A DNA stretch of 64,000 nucleotides from Bacillus sp. FJAT-22090 (GTDB lineage Bacteria; Bacillota; Bacilli; Bacillales_A; Planococcaceae): NCBI RefSeq assembly GCF_007676755.1, contig NZ_VEBK01000003.1, forward strand, positions 1 through 64,000. The letters are read 5' to 3'. Position 1 is the stretch's first letter. Each line of letters opens with the position of its first letter. Of this stretch, positions 46,849 through 54,929 are shown in pieces. A program made the position numbers and the translations under genes. Under the pieces are notes generated by a model. The model was given only the letters and a program-made list of their open reading frames with translations, was not told where the DNA came from and ran no database searches.

Positions 46849-47964
46849 ATGATTCAAACGATACTAGTCGATGATGAGATACTTTCCATCTCTTTATTGG
46901 AATACAAACTACAAGATTTTCCGAATATTAACATTGCGAAAGTATATACACATCCTGACCAAGTCCTCTCTGATTTAGCGACTAAAAAGATTGATGTTGC
47001 ATTCTTAGATGTTGAAATGGGCGAAATGAATGGATTGGATCTCGCAGAACTAATCCTTTCTATCCAACCATCTGTCCATATTGTTTTCGTGACTGCGCAT
47101 ATGGAATATGCTGTTCAAGCATTTGAAATCAATTCAATTGATTATTTATTGAAACCTGTAACTACAAAACGATTGCAGAAAACGATTAATCGCTTAACAG
47201 AAAAAATAGAAACAAATAATAATTCAGTGCCAAACGACTCGATTGCCCCGATCTCGATTAAATGTTTTAACGAGCTACAAGTATTTCATAATAATCAACT
47301 CATACCTTTTAAAACGCTTAAGGTAAAAGAACTTTTTGGATTCTTACTAACGCATATGAATACATATATTAATCGAGATATATTGATAGATACGTTATGG
47401 CCAGAACATGACTATCAAAAATCCAAAATCCATCTGCACACTTGTCTATCTCACTTGAGAAAAATGCTGAAAGAATTGGGTTACCCGAATTGTATTACTT
47501 TTGCCAATCAAAGCTATTATTTTACGTTAGACCCTGTCATCTGTGATGCAATTGAATTTGATAAAGGTATAAAAAGTCTAACAGTTATAGATAGTACTAA
47601 TATTCAACAAGCTGAAAATATCTCTCAACTTTATACCGGCGCGTTTATGGAATTGAATGGTTATAATTGGGCTCTTACAAAGACTCATTTTTATCATGAA
47701 CAAATGCTTAATCTTTTAGATAAATTAATTATGTATTTTCAACATAGAGATCATAAAAAAACACTGTTATATTTACGAGCATACCTCAAGTTAAGCAGGT
47801 ATTCAGATAAAAAGGTAAAGCAAGCTATGGAAGTACTGATTCAACAAGGATATCGTTTGGAAGCTATTAAACTATATCAAGAATATAAACAACTATTAAT
47901 CCAAGAGTTAGAAATTGAACCTGACGAAAAGCTCGTACAGTTATATAATTCCCTACTGACATAA
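46849..47964 (+). CDS. Response regulator with winged-helix and BTAD domains
   Basis: The 371-residue protein has a receiver domain (about 1-118) with the acidic pair in LVDDE, the phospho-accepting Asp in FLDVEMG (near 57), Thr in VFVTAH and Lys in LLKPVT. It is followed by an OmpR-type winged helix with SKIHLHTCLSHLRKMLKEL and then a bacterial transcriptional activation (BTAD) domain. Receiver-BTAD regulators in Bacillales are often paired with 7TMR-DISM hybrid kinases. The only such kinase in the window is broken (51636-54719), so this regulator may be orphaned. AAAGGAGGAC precedes the ATG. Confidence 0.9.
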   Translation: MIQTILVDDEILSISLLEYKLQDFPNINIAKVYTHPDQVLSDLATKKIDVAFLDVEMGEMNGLDLAELILSIQPSVHIVFVTAHMEYAVQAFEINSIDYLLKPVTTKRLQKTINRLTEKIETNNNSVPNDSIAPISIKCFNELQVFHNNQLIPFKTLKVKELFGFLLTHMNTYINRDILIDTLWPEHDYQKSKIHLHTCLSHLRKMLKELGYPNCITFANQSYYFTLDPVICDAIEFDKGIKSLTVIDSTNIQQAENISQLYTGAFMELNGYNWALTKTHFYHEQMLNLLDKLIMYFQHRDHKKTLLYLRAYLKLSRYSDKKVKQAMEVLIQQGYRLEAIKLYQEYKQLLIQELEIEPDEKLVQLYNSLLT

Positions 47965-48000
47965 GCAAGGTGAGTGCCCACATTCGGGCACCCACCTTGC
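47965..48000. terminator. Hairpin between convergent genes without a close T tract
   Basis: GCAAGGTG-A-GTGCCC pairs with GGGCAC-C-CACCTTGC with one mismatch. A T run exists only about 10 nt later on the plus strand, so this may be an imperfect terminator. Confidence 0.5.
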
Positions 48001-48014
48001 CAACATGCGTTTTT

Positions 48015-48890
48015 TTAGATTCTAATAGATTTGTTTTTTCTCTTTTCCTTATACATCGCTCGATCGGCAGATTGCATGAGTGACTCTTCATAAAAACCGT
48101 CCTCCGGGAAATTCGCTAGCCCCACACTCATTTGACCATATATATTATTATTGCTTATTTTAAAAACCATTCTCATTTGCTCCTGTATAGCAGAACAGAT
48201 TTTATCTACCTCTCCAGTTTCCGTTATTATAAGGAATTCATCTCCGCTTTTTCTAAAGACAGTCGAATAGTTTTTTTGGGTTGCTATTTCTAACCTGCTT
48301 GCACACTCTACGAGAAATTTATCACCTATTAAGTGACCATATTGGTCGTTTATTTTCTTAAAATCATCTAAATCAATAAACAGAAGTGCAAATTGTTTTT
48401 CGAATTCCCGGCTCTTATCCATTTCATATGAAAGACATTCTTTAAATTTCCGATAGTTCGGAAGCCCAGTAAGTTCATCCGTGTATGCCAGCCTTTTCCA
48501 TATATCTTGTTCTTGTGTGACTTCCATAGGAGCAGCAAGATAAATAGTGTACCCATTTCTATCATTTAAAATATGAGCTATAGTATCTACATGTCGATAG
48601 AATTTGTCTACTAGTCTTAAACTCCCTGTCCAATAATCTTTCTTTTCCAAATGATGCACAATGTTAGCATTCGCATCTTCACTAATAACTTTATCTATCC
48701 CTACCTCCTCTATTTCCTCTTTTTTATAATTAAGTGTAGTAAAAAATTTATCGTTCGCCTTCACTATATTCCCTTTATTATTTGTGAGAAAAACAACAAA
48801 CCTGTCTAATATCGAGGATGAATAATGAAGCAATTCAGATTCTGTGATATTCTCGATGAGTTCATCAAATTTATAAGACTGTATATCCAA
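48015..48890 (-). CDS. PAS-GGDEF protein, possible diguanylate cyclase
   Basis: The 291-residue soluble protein has a PAS domain (about 25-120, with DRFVVFLTNNKGNIVKANDKF) and a GGDEF domain (about 130-290). The signature reads RKSGDEF rather than RxGGDEF; SGDEF variants can be active, so activity is open. LFIDLDDFKKINDQYGH gives the metal and base-binding residues. The start is TTG at 48890 behind GAGGG. It is one of three c-di-GMP proteins in the window. Confidence 0.86.
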   Translation of the reverse strand: MDIQSYKFDELIENITESELLHYSSSILDRFVVFLTNNKGNIVKANDKFFTTLNYKKEEIEEVGIDKVISEDANANIVHHLEKKDYWTGSLRLVDKFYRHVDTIAHILNDRNGYTIYLAAPMEVTQEQDIWKRLAYTDELTGLPNYRKFKECLSYEMDKSREFEKQFALLFIDLDDFKKINDQYGHLIGDKFLVECASRLEIATQKNYSTVFRKSGDEFLIITETGEVDKICSAIQEQMRMVFKISNNNIYGQMSVGLANFPEDGFYEESLMQSADRAMYKEKRKNKSIRI

Positions 48891-48977
48891 GTGACTATCC
48901 CTCTTTCGTAATATCTATGTTTTATATGGTTTAATTCTAATGATAATAAATTGCACTTACATTTCTCTTAAAGTAAT

Positions 48978-49186
48978 CATTTTCTACCTTATTAAGGATA
49001 ATAATTCCTTAGTGCGATCAGCTTACACGGAGTTTGTTCGTTTCCTGGAGAATTGGTTGCTCTCGTGTTCGTCTTGGTTGCTTTGTTGCTTGATTTGGTT
49101 GTGTTGCCTGGCTAACTAGTTGCGCTCATGAACCAATTGGTCTCGTTCAGCCATTTTCTACCTTATAAAGGATCATAATCCCTTGG
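48978..49186. repeat. Pair of 35-bp direct repeats, 174 bp apart
   Basis: Both copies begin CATTTTCTACCTTAT and end near CCTT(A/G)G; 31 of 35 positions agree. Each contains the near-palindrome CCTTATWAAGG and could fold as small hairpins. It may be a dispersed intergenic element. Confidence 0.8.
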
Positions 49187-49234
49187 AGATAGTCTGTTTT
49201 TTTGAAAAGGTAGCAACACTTCTGCCTAAAACGC

Positions 49235-49264
49235 AAAAAGGATGTCCTCATGGACATCCTTTTT
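49235..49264 (-). terminator. Terminator of the flavin reductase gene
   Basis: AAAAAGGATGTCC and its complement form a 13-bp stem with a 4-nt loop. The minus-strand side runs TTTTT GCG TTTT. Confidence 0.85.
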
Positions 49265-49272
49265 GGAAATGA

Positions 49273-49770
49273 TTAATTATAAAAATCTTGTGGTATACCA
49301 CCAATTGTTCGACGATGGTAGAGAAGTGGTTCCTTGCTATTATTTTGGATATCTAGCAATTCTCCAATAATTGTCGTGTGATCGCCGGCGTCAATTTGAC
49401 TATACACTTTGCATTGTAAAGTGGCTAACGTATCGGAGAGTATTGGCAAGTTCAATTCTGATTTCTGCCAATCACAGTTGCTAAAACGGTCTTCAACTTT
49501 ACTTGAGAATAAAGTGCATAAATGAGCTTGATCTGCCGCCAGAATATTCACAGTAAATTTATCCACTTTCAAAAAATCTTCATAAGAATAAGCGCTTTTA
49601 TCAATTGACCATAAGATAAGTAATGGATCCAATGAAACCGACGCAAAGGAATTTACTGTCATACCCATGGGTTTCCCCTCATCATTGAATGCTGTGACAA
49701 CGGTTACACCTGTTGGATAGTTTCCCATTGCCGCTTTAAAGTATGCAATTTGTTCTGTTTTATTATCCAT
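49273..49770 (-). CDS. Flavin reductase family protein (FMN-binding split barrel)
   Basis: I start at the ATG at 49770 (MDNKTEQ), which has GGAAG upstream; five extra residues are possible. The 165-residue protein has the flavin reductase pattern: MGNYPTGVTVVTA, GMTVNSFASVSLDPLLILWSI, and the C-terminal GDHTTIIGELLDI with PLLYHRR. It reduces free flavin with NAD(P)H, often for a monooxygenase partner. No such partner lies nearby. Confidence 0.9.
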   Translation of the reverse strand: MDNKTEQIAYFKAAMGNYPTGVTVVTAFNDEGKPMGMTVNSFASVSLDPLLILWSIDKSAYSYEDFLKVDKFTVNILAADQAHLCTLFSSKVEDRFSNCDWQKSELNLPILSDTLATLQCKVYSQIDAGDHTTIIGELLDIQNNSKEPLLYHRRTIGGIPQDFYN

Positions 49771-49853
49771 ATATGCAACTTCCATTCTTTTTTATTTTAA
49801 GCATATCAAAGTCAGTATATTCTTTCACACTTTTTGATTCTACAAGAAACTTT

Positions 49854-49879
49854 GTTTAAATATGCATCAAGCGGGGTAA
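49854..49879 (+). promoter_or_regulatory. SigB-type promoter of the YflT-like stress gene
   Basis: GTTTAA and GGGTAA are separated by 14 nt, a full match to the SigB consensus, 41 nt before the ATG. Confidence 0.85.
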
Positions 49880-49920
49880 TGTTAAGTATGACAAATAAAA
49901 CAAATAACGGAGGAATTATA

Positions 49921-50247
49921 ATGACAGTCAAATTAACAGTAGAAAATGCAGTACAAGCGAAACAAGAAATCGAAAAATTAGAGGCACAGGGTTACTCAAA
50001 AGATCATATTCACATTTTTGCACATTTCAAAGAAAGAGCAGATGACATTAACGATGCTTTAGATACTTCGGATGTTGGATTGAAAGAACAAGGATTACTG
50101 GAAACAATGAAAAATATATTTACTTCTCGCGGAGATGAACTTCGCAGCAAGATGGAGGCAACTGGGCTATCGAAAGAAGAAGCTGCTTCAGCAGAAGCGG
50201 AACTTGATAAAGGTAAATTAGTTATTATTGCGCATAAACCACAATAA
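49921..50247 (+). CDS. General stress protein, YflT/17M-like
   Basis: The 108-residue protein starts at the ATG at 49921 behind ACGGAGGAA. It is a small acidic protein with the heat-stress/YflT pattern: AVQAKQEIEKLEAQGYSKDHIHIFAH near the N terminus, and KEEAASAEAELDKGKLVIIAH at the C terminus. Family members are made under general stress. The perfect SigB-type promoter upstream supports that. The molecular function is not known. Confidence 0.9.
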   Translation: MTVKLTVENAVQAKQEIEKLEAQGYSKDHIHIFAHFKERADDINDALDTSDVGLKEQGLLETMKNIFTSRGDELRSKMEATGLSKEEAASAEAELDKGKLVIIAHKPQ

Positions 50248-50256
50248 ATTGGTATT

Positions 50257-50307
50257 AAAACAAAGAAATCCTATCTCTCATATGGAGAGATAGGATTTCT
50301 TTGTTTT
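50257..50307. terminator. Very strong bidirectional terminator
   Basis: A stem of at least 20 bp (CAAAGAAATCCTATCTCTC and complement) closes a tiny loop with A and T runs outside. It lies between convergent genes and touches the YusW-like stop codon. Confidence 0.92.
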
Positions 50308-50824
50308 ACTTAAACTCTACTTTCGTTCCATCTTTTAATGTAAATTCCAGCTCAAACTGTTGAAAGTCCTTTGGTAAATTAAATGTTGCAATTATCTCTT
50401 CAACTGCTTCGTCTTTTGTCGTTTGTTGCGTAATATCTAGTTTCTCCAACAATGGATAAAGTTCGTTGAATGCTTCCGAACCCTTTTTCTCTATATTGTT
50501 TAATGAATCTTCTATTTTTGCCTCAATCGCATTATTACTATTTCTTTCAATTTCTGCTTCATACCCTTTGTTATTTGGATACTCTATATCCAAATCAAAA
50601 CTAGCATAATTTAGTTCATCCATTTTTTCCGACATATCATCCTGAGCGGCTCCATTTGTTGGAGTAGTGACATTTTCAGCTTGTTCTGCTGTTGTATTTG
50701 TCTCATCTAATGCACTAGTACCATTTTCTTCAGTGACCGGTTTCTCATCTTTTGTACTGTTTCCACATGCCGTTAAAAAAATAGAACATGCTACAACAAA
50801 GATAAACGAATTTTTTTTCTTCAT
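50306..50824 (-). CDS. YusW-like lipoprotein
   Basis: The 172-residue protein has a lipoprotein signal peptide with a lipobox at FLTACGN (Cys near residue 20). A Thr/Glu-rich linker follows, and then a C-terminal domain of about 90 residues with YASFDLDIEYPNNKGYEAEI and FNLPKDFQQFELEFTL. This C-terminal domain matches the YusW family, with unknown function. It should be tethered to the outside of the membrane. An AAGGAGGTC site precedes the ATG. Confidence 0.85.
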   Translation of the reverse strand: MKKKNSFIFVVACSIFLTACGNSTKDEKPVTEENGTSALDETNTTAEQAENVTTPTNGAAQDDMSEKMDELNYASFDLDIEYPNNKGYEAEIERNSNNAIEAKIEDSLNNIEKKGSEAFNELYPLLEKLDITQQTTKDEAVEEIIATFNLPKDFQQFELEFTLKDGTKVEFK

Positions 50825-51028
50825 TGGACAGACCTCCTTCTATACTACCTTTCCCTTTTTTCATCCTTTTACACAACTACTTTTGTTTTCCTTAGTGTTC
50901 TCACGAAAAGTATTTTTATGTCCGATGCAGAATAATAATATAAAGTACAGCTATTCATGAACCATTTAAAAACGTTGCCGATTTATAGTCATTTGGATAT
51001 GATTGTCTAAAGAGGAGGGGAACATTCA

Positions 51029-51499
51029 ATGACTAATGATAATGAAGGTTTATTTGATAGGGAAAAACAAAATGGTCCAAAAATGAAAATCGAAAGAAAA
51101 GATGGGGAACCCACAACAGCTTTTAAAGGAGCTTCATTGGCTGCGCTAATAATAGGAATATCTGCTTATCTTATAGGTTTGTTCAATGCAGCCATGGAAC
51201 TGAATGAAAAAGGATATTACTTTGCAATTCTAATATTCGGACTCTATTCTTCTGTATCTCTACAAAAAGCAGTAAGAGATAAAGAGGAAGGAATACCAGT
51301 AACTAATATTTATTATGGTATTAGCTGGTTTGCACTTATTATATCAATTTTATTAATGGCCATCGGTTTATACAATGCAGGAAGTATTATTTTAAGCGAA
51401 AAAGGGTTTTATGCTATGGCTTTTGTTCTTAGTATATTTGCCGCAATAACCGTTCAGAAAAATGTGAGAGATACACAGAAAGCAAGAGAAGTAGATTGA
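51029..51499 (+). CDS. YiaA/YiaB-family inner membrane protein
   Basis: The 156-residue protein has a charged N terminus followed by two copies of a two-helix unit: LAALIIGISAYLIGLFNAAMEL with VSLQKAVRDK, and ALIISILLMAIGLYNAGSI with ITVQKNVRDT. The repeated QKxVRD after the helix is the YiaAB family mark. In E. coli these proteins are linked to stress tolerance, but the function is unknown. An AGAGGAGGGG site precedes the ATG. Confidence 0.87.
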   Translation: MTNDNEGLFDREKQNGPKMKIERKDGEPTTAFKGASLAALIIGISAYLIGLFNAAMELNEKGYYFAILIFGLYSSVSLQKAVRDKEEGIPVTNIYYGISWFALIISILLMAIGLYNAGSIILSEKGFYAMAFVLSIFAAITVQKNVRDTQKAREVD

Positions 51500-51535
51500 G
51501 TTACTAGCGTTTTATTACCGATAAAAATGTATTTT

Positions 51536-51562
51536 GACCCCGCTCTTTTTGTAGACGGGGTC
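51536..51562 (+). terminator. Weak hairpin after the YiaA/B gene
   Basis: GACCCCG/CGGGGTC forms a 7-bp GC-rich stem with a 13-nt loop, followed by ATTATAT rather than a T run. Confidence 0.5.
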
Positions 51563-51579
51563 ATTATATCCAAAATGAA

Positions 51580-51619
51580 AAGAACCATCCTACGCCGTCG
51601 CGGCTAAGAGATGGTTCTT
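51580..51619 (-). terminator. Terminator downstream of the broken hybrid kinase
   Basis: AAGAACCATC/GATGGTTCTT pairs around a 20-nt loop that itself is GC-rich, and runs into TTCATTTT on the minus strand. Confidence 0.6.
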
Positions 51620-51635
51620 GAAGAAAATTCGAACA

Positions 51636-54600
51636 CTATCTTTTTACTTGAAAGGATACTACTGTCCCCTGATCTGGTGAGCTTTTAATTTGAAGCCCTG
51701 TGCCAAACTGTCTAATTAGACGTTGGTTTGTATTGATTAATCCTATACTTGTCCGACTACCTTCCTTTCTTTCTAATAAACCTTGTAGTTTATCCTCATC
51801 CATTCCAATGCCGTCATCTTCGATAGAAATTTCAACATAGTCTTCATGGATGGATCCCCTAATTATGATTGTTCCTCCACTGATGCGTTTCATAACTCCA
51901 TGTCTGACTGCATTTTCAATTAAAGGTTGGATTGATAGGAAGGGAATCTTAAGGTCCTTACACCCATTGATCTCCCAAATGACTTTCAATCGATCTCCGA
52001 AACGTACTTGTTCGATATTTAGATAGGATCTTACAATGTTTAATTCTTCATGCAAAGGTATCAATTCATTGACATATTGGAATTGGAATTTACTTCTTAA
52101 AAATTCGCTTAGCTCCATGAGCAATCCATTCATCCTATTCAAGTCAATTTCACTTTATAAAAAATGAGGCTGGATTTGAGATTGTAACCATGCGGCCTCT
52201 AGTTGCAATTGTTCACGTACAACTTCTTTTATCATTGTAAGCGCCCTAACTCTGGATCGTAATTCCAACATCTCAACAGGCTTCGTTACGTAGTCGTTGG
52301 CACCTGCCAAAAAGCCAGCTTGTATATCTTTTAAGTCACTCCTTGCAGTAAGTAGTAAGATTGGAAGTTCAGTAAGCGAATACCGTTTACGAATTATCTT
52401 AGTCAACTCATACCCAGACATTCGCGGCATCATGACATCCGAAATGACCAAATTCCATTCCTTTTTGCTTAATTGGTCGAGAGCTTCTTTGCCACTTGTT
52501 GCAGTCGTGACGTCATATTGGTCAATCGACAAAATCGATTGAAGCACTTGTAGATTGATAGGATCATCGTCCACAATCAATATAGGCAACCGTTTTAATC
52601 TGCCCTTCGCTAACTCCATTTGATCTGTTGTGGCTGAGATTTCCATATCCGTCAATTCTAAAGAGTTCTTTCTTAAATAATTAGCTGACATTTCATATGA
52701 TACAGCATGCTTAGCTTCCGTTGATGAGGCACCCTCTATTTTATCGAGTTGATCCAAAGTGGCCAACTCTAGAGAAAACGTGAATGTCGATCCTTTTCCG
52801 AGCACTGAAGACACTTCCAACTGCCCACCATGAAGCTCAACCAATTGTTTACTTATATTTAAACCTAGTCCGATCCCTCCTTCGATCATTGCTATATCGG
52901 CTGCTTGCTCATAAGGTTCGAACAAATGCTGAAGAAATTCCTTATCCATTCCGATTCCGGTGTCAGATATCATAATAAGAGCTCTTTCACCCTTCACTTT
53001 AGATTGAATGCAAATTTCACCTTCATCCGTGTATTTAATTGCATTATGAAGTAAGTTGTAGATGATTTGAATGATTCGGTTTTCGTCCGCTATGACTTGC
53101 GGAAAATCTTCTGATATTTCATTGATAATTTTAATCGGCTTGATTTCAACGAGAAATTGCAACATATCTATTACTCCATTTACAATGGGCTGAATCTCCA
53201 CCGATTTTAAATGGAGGCGCGGATGACCTTCCTTAAGACTTGCAACATCAAGTAAATCATTTAACAATAATGACATTCTCCGACCGACGGTTAAAATCGT
53301 TTCAAGCTCATGGATACTTTTATTCTTTAATAGATCCTTTTCTCTTAATAATACAGATTGAGACATATTAATGATTCCATGCAAAGGATTTTTAAACTCA
53401 TGGGAGGTATTTGTCAAAAATTGATCCTTATGCTTATTTACTTTTTGCAATTGAAATGCAAGCTTCGCTGTTTCAGCATGCATTGTAAAATAATCCTTAA
53501 ACCATGTCGATGCAAAACAAACGATTGACAAAATTAGCTCTAATGGATAATGAACGACACTTACGCCTGTTTCTCTCCAATATATCGTCCAGACAGTGTG
53601 GTTGGTGGCTATTAGTAAGGAAAGGAACAATAATACATTCCCTGTGAAATCTCCATATATCTTTTTTGAAATTGTAATAAGCGTGACAGCAATTGAAAAG
53701 CCCGCCAATAAATAATAACCAGGAAAAAACATTATAATTTGATCAGTAGATATAAACAGCGTAACAATGGCTGTTCCAATAGTAATAACCGAATACACTG
53801 GATTGATCAATCGCCAGTATGGAAAACTGCGATGATCCATGCACCGTATCAACGCAAAGCTCGCAATAGGAATAAGTACATTTGCCAAACGAAATTCCCA
53901 CTCATATCCAACGTCAATTAGTAAATGGAATATTTTTTCATCATTGCTTATTAAGTTCATTAACGTTATACAAAATAAAAGCAAAGAAAAATAGAGTAAC
54001 TTTTTCTCCCGATTTCCTAAGAAAAAAAGCACTAGGGCATAGACGGAGTGCAGAAGGAATATGACTGAAGCCAATACCTGTAAAGATAACGACAAGCTTC
54101 TTTCTTTGGACATTGCTGCTTCTGAACCGAATTTAACAGACCGGATAATACCGCTCCGACGAACATCTTTGAAATTCGCAGCTTGAATGACAATATCGAT
54201 CACACCATTCTCATCTGCAGTGAAAGTCGATGAATAGGGTAGATTTTTAGCTATGTATTCATCTTTCGTTTTTCCAATTTGCCCTGATCCAGTCTAGCGT
54301 CGTCCATTGACGAAGACTTCTGAAGAGCTGCGTACACTAGGTACATATAGACTATAATTGAGCATCTCATGTTTATTCACATATAGGCGCAAACGATAGG
54401 AACCATATCCATATGGTGTTGATTTTCCCGCTTGAAAATCCTCATTCCACCGACCCGGAACTTGAACTAGTTTCATCGGTTCGTTGTTTTCATTCTTCAG
54501 CTGCTCCGTGTCCATTAACAACTGTGACGGATAGAATTCCCATTCCCCGTCAAGGAGAATTATTTCTCCTTCTTGTGCATGCCAGTCACGTAAATCCAGT

Positions 54601-54719
54601 TGGCCATTTTTTATTTGCGTATCTGAGAAATCGCTAAACGCATTCATCCATAAAATACGAGAGCCAGTTAAAAAAATTAGTAAGCCAATCATCATTATGA
54701 AAACATGTCTTTTTTTCAT
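51636..54719 (-). pseudogene. 7TMR-DISM hybrid sensor kinase broken by two in-frame stops
   Basis: One frame runs through this span with only two stops: TAG at 54294-54296 and TAA at 52155-52157. The first part (141 residues) has an anchor and the extracellular galactose-binding-like domain (DGEWEFYP, SYRLRLYVN, SEVFVNGRR). The middle has seven membrane helices, a histidine-kinase domain (NTSHEFKNPLHGIINMSQS with the phospho-His, GIGLGLNISKQLVELHGG), and a receiver (VISDVMMPRMSGYEL). The last part is a LytS-type second kinase core. At the second stop QIQPHFL is followed at once by SEIDLNRMNGLL, so about ten codons usual in this family (FNTLNTI-like) are missing. This is gene decay, not simple misreading. 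Its likely partner is the response regulator at 46849. Confidence 0.85.
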
Positions 54720-54929
54720 TTATGTATCCACGGAAATCTTCCGTTCCCCTTCTTATGATATTTGCTTATGTATAGGACTATTCGGATAATACACCAAAAC
54801 ATCATATTATGTAAATAGAGGAACAAGGAACCTATTATCACTGCCCAAAGAATAGTAAGTTACCCCAAAATATGAGATAATCAAACATAGAGAACGGACG
54901 TACTATTATATAAAAGTTGAGGTGTCTTC

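Larger units (their letters stand above)
48891..49272. other. Intergenic stretch with a direct repeat and CAA-rich DNA
   Basis: It holds a 35-bp direct repeat (48978-49012 and 49152-49186), a CAA/TTG-rich low-complexity middle part and a terminator at 49235-49264. I see no gene that can be supported. Open frames through it have no ribosome site. Confidence 0.7.
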
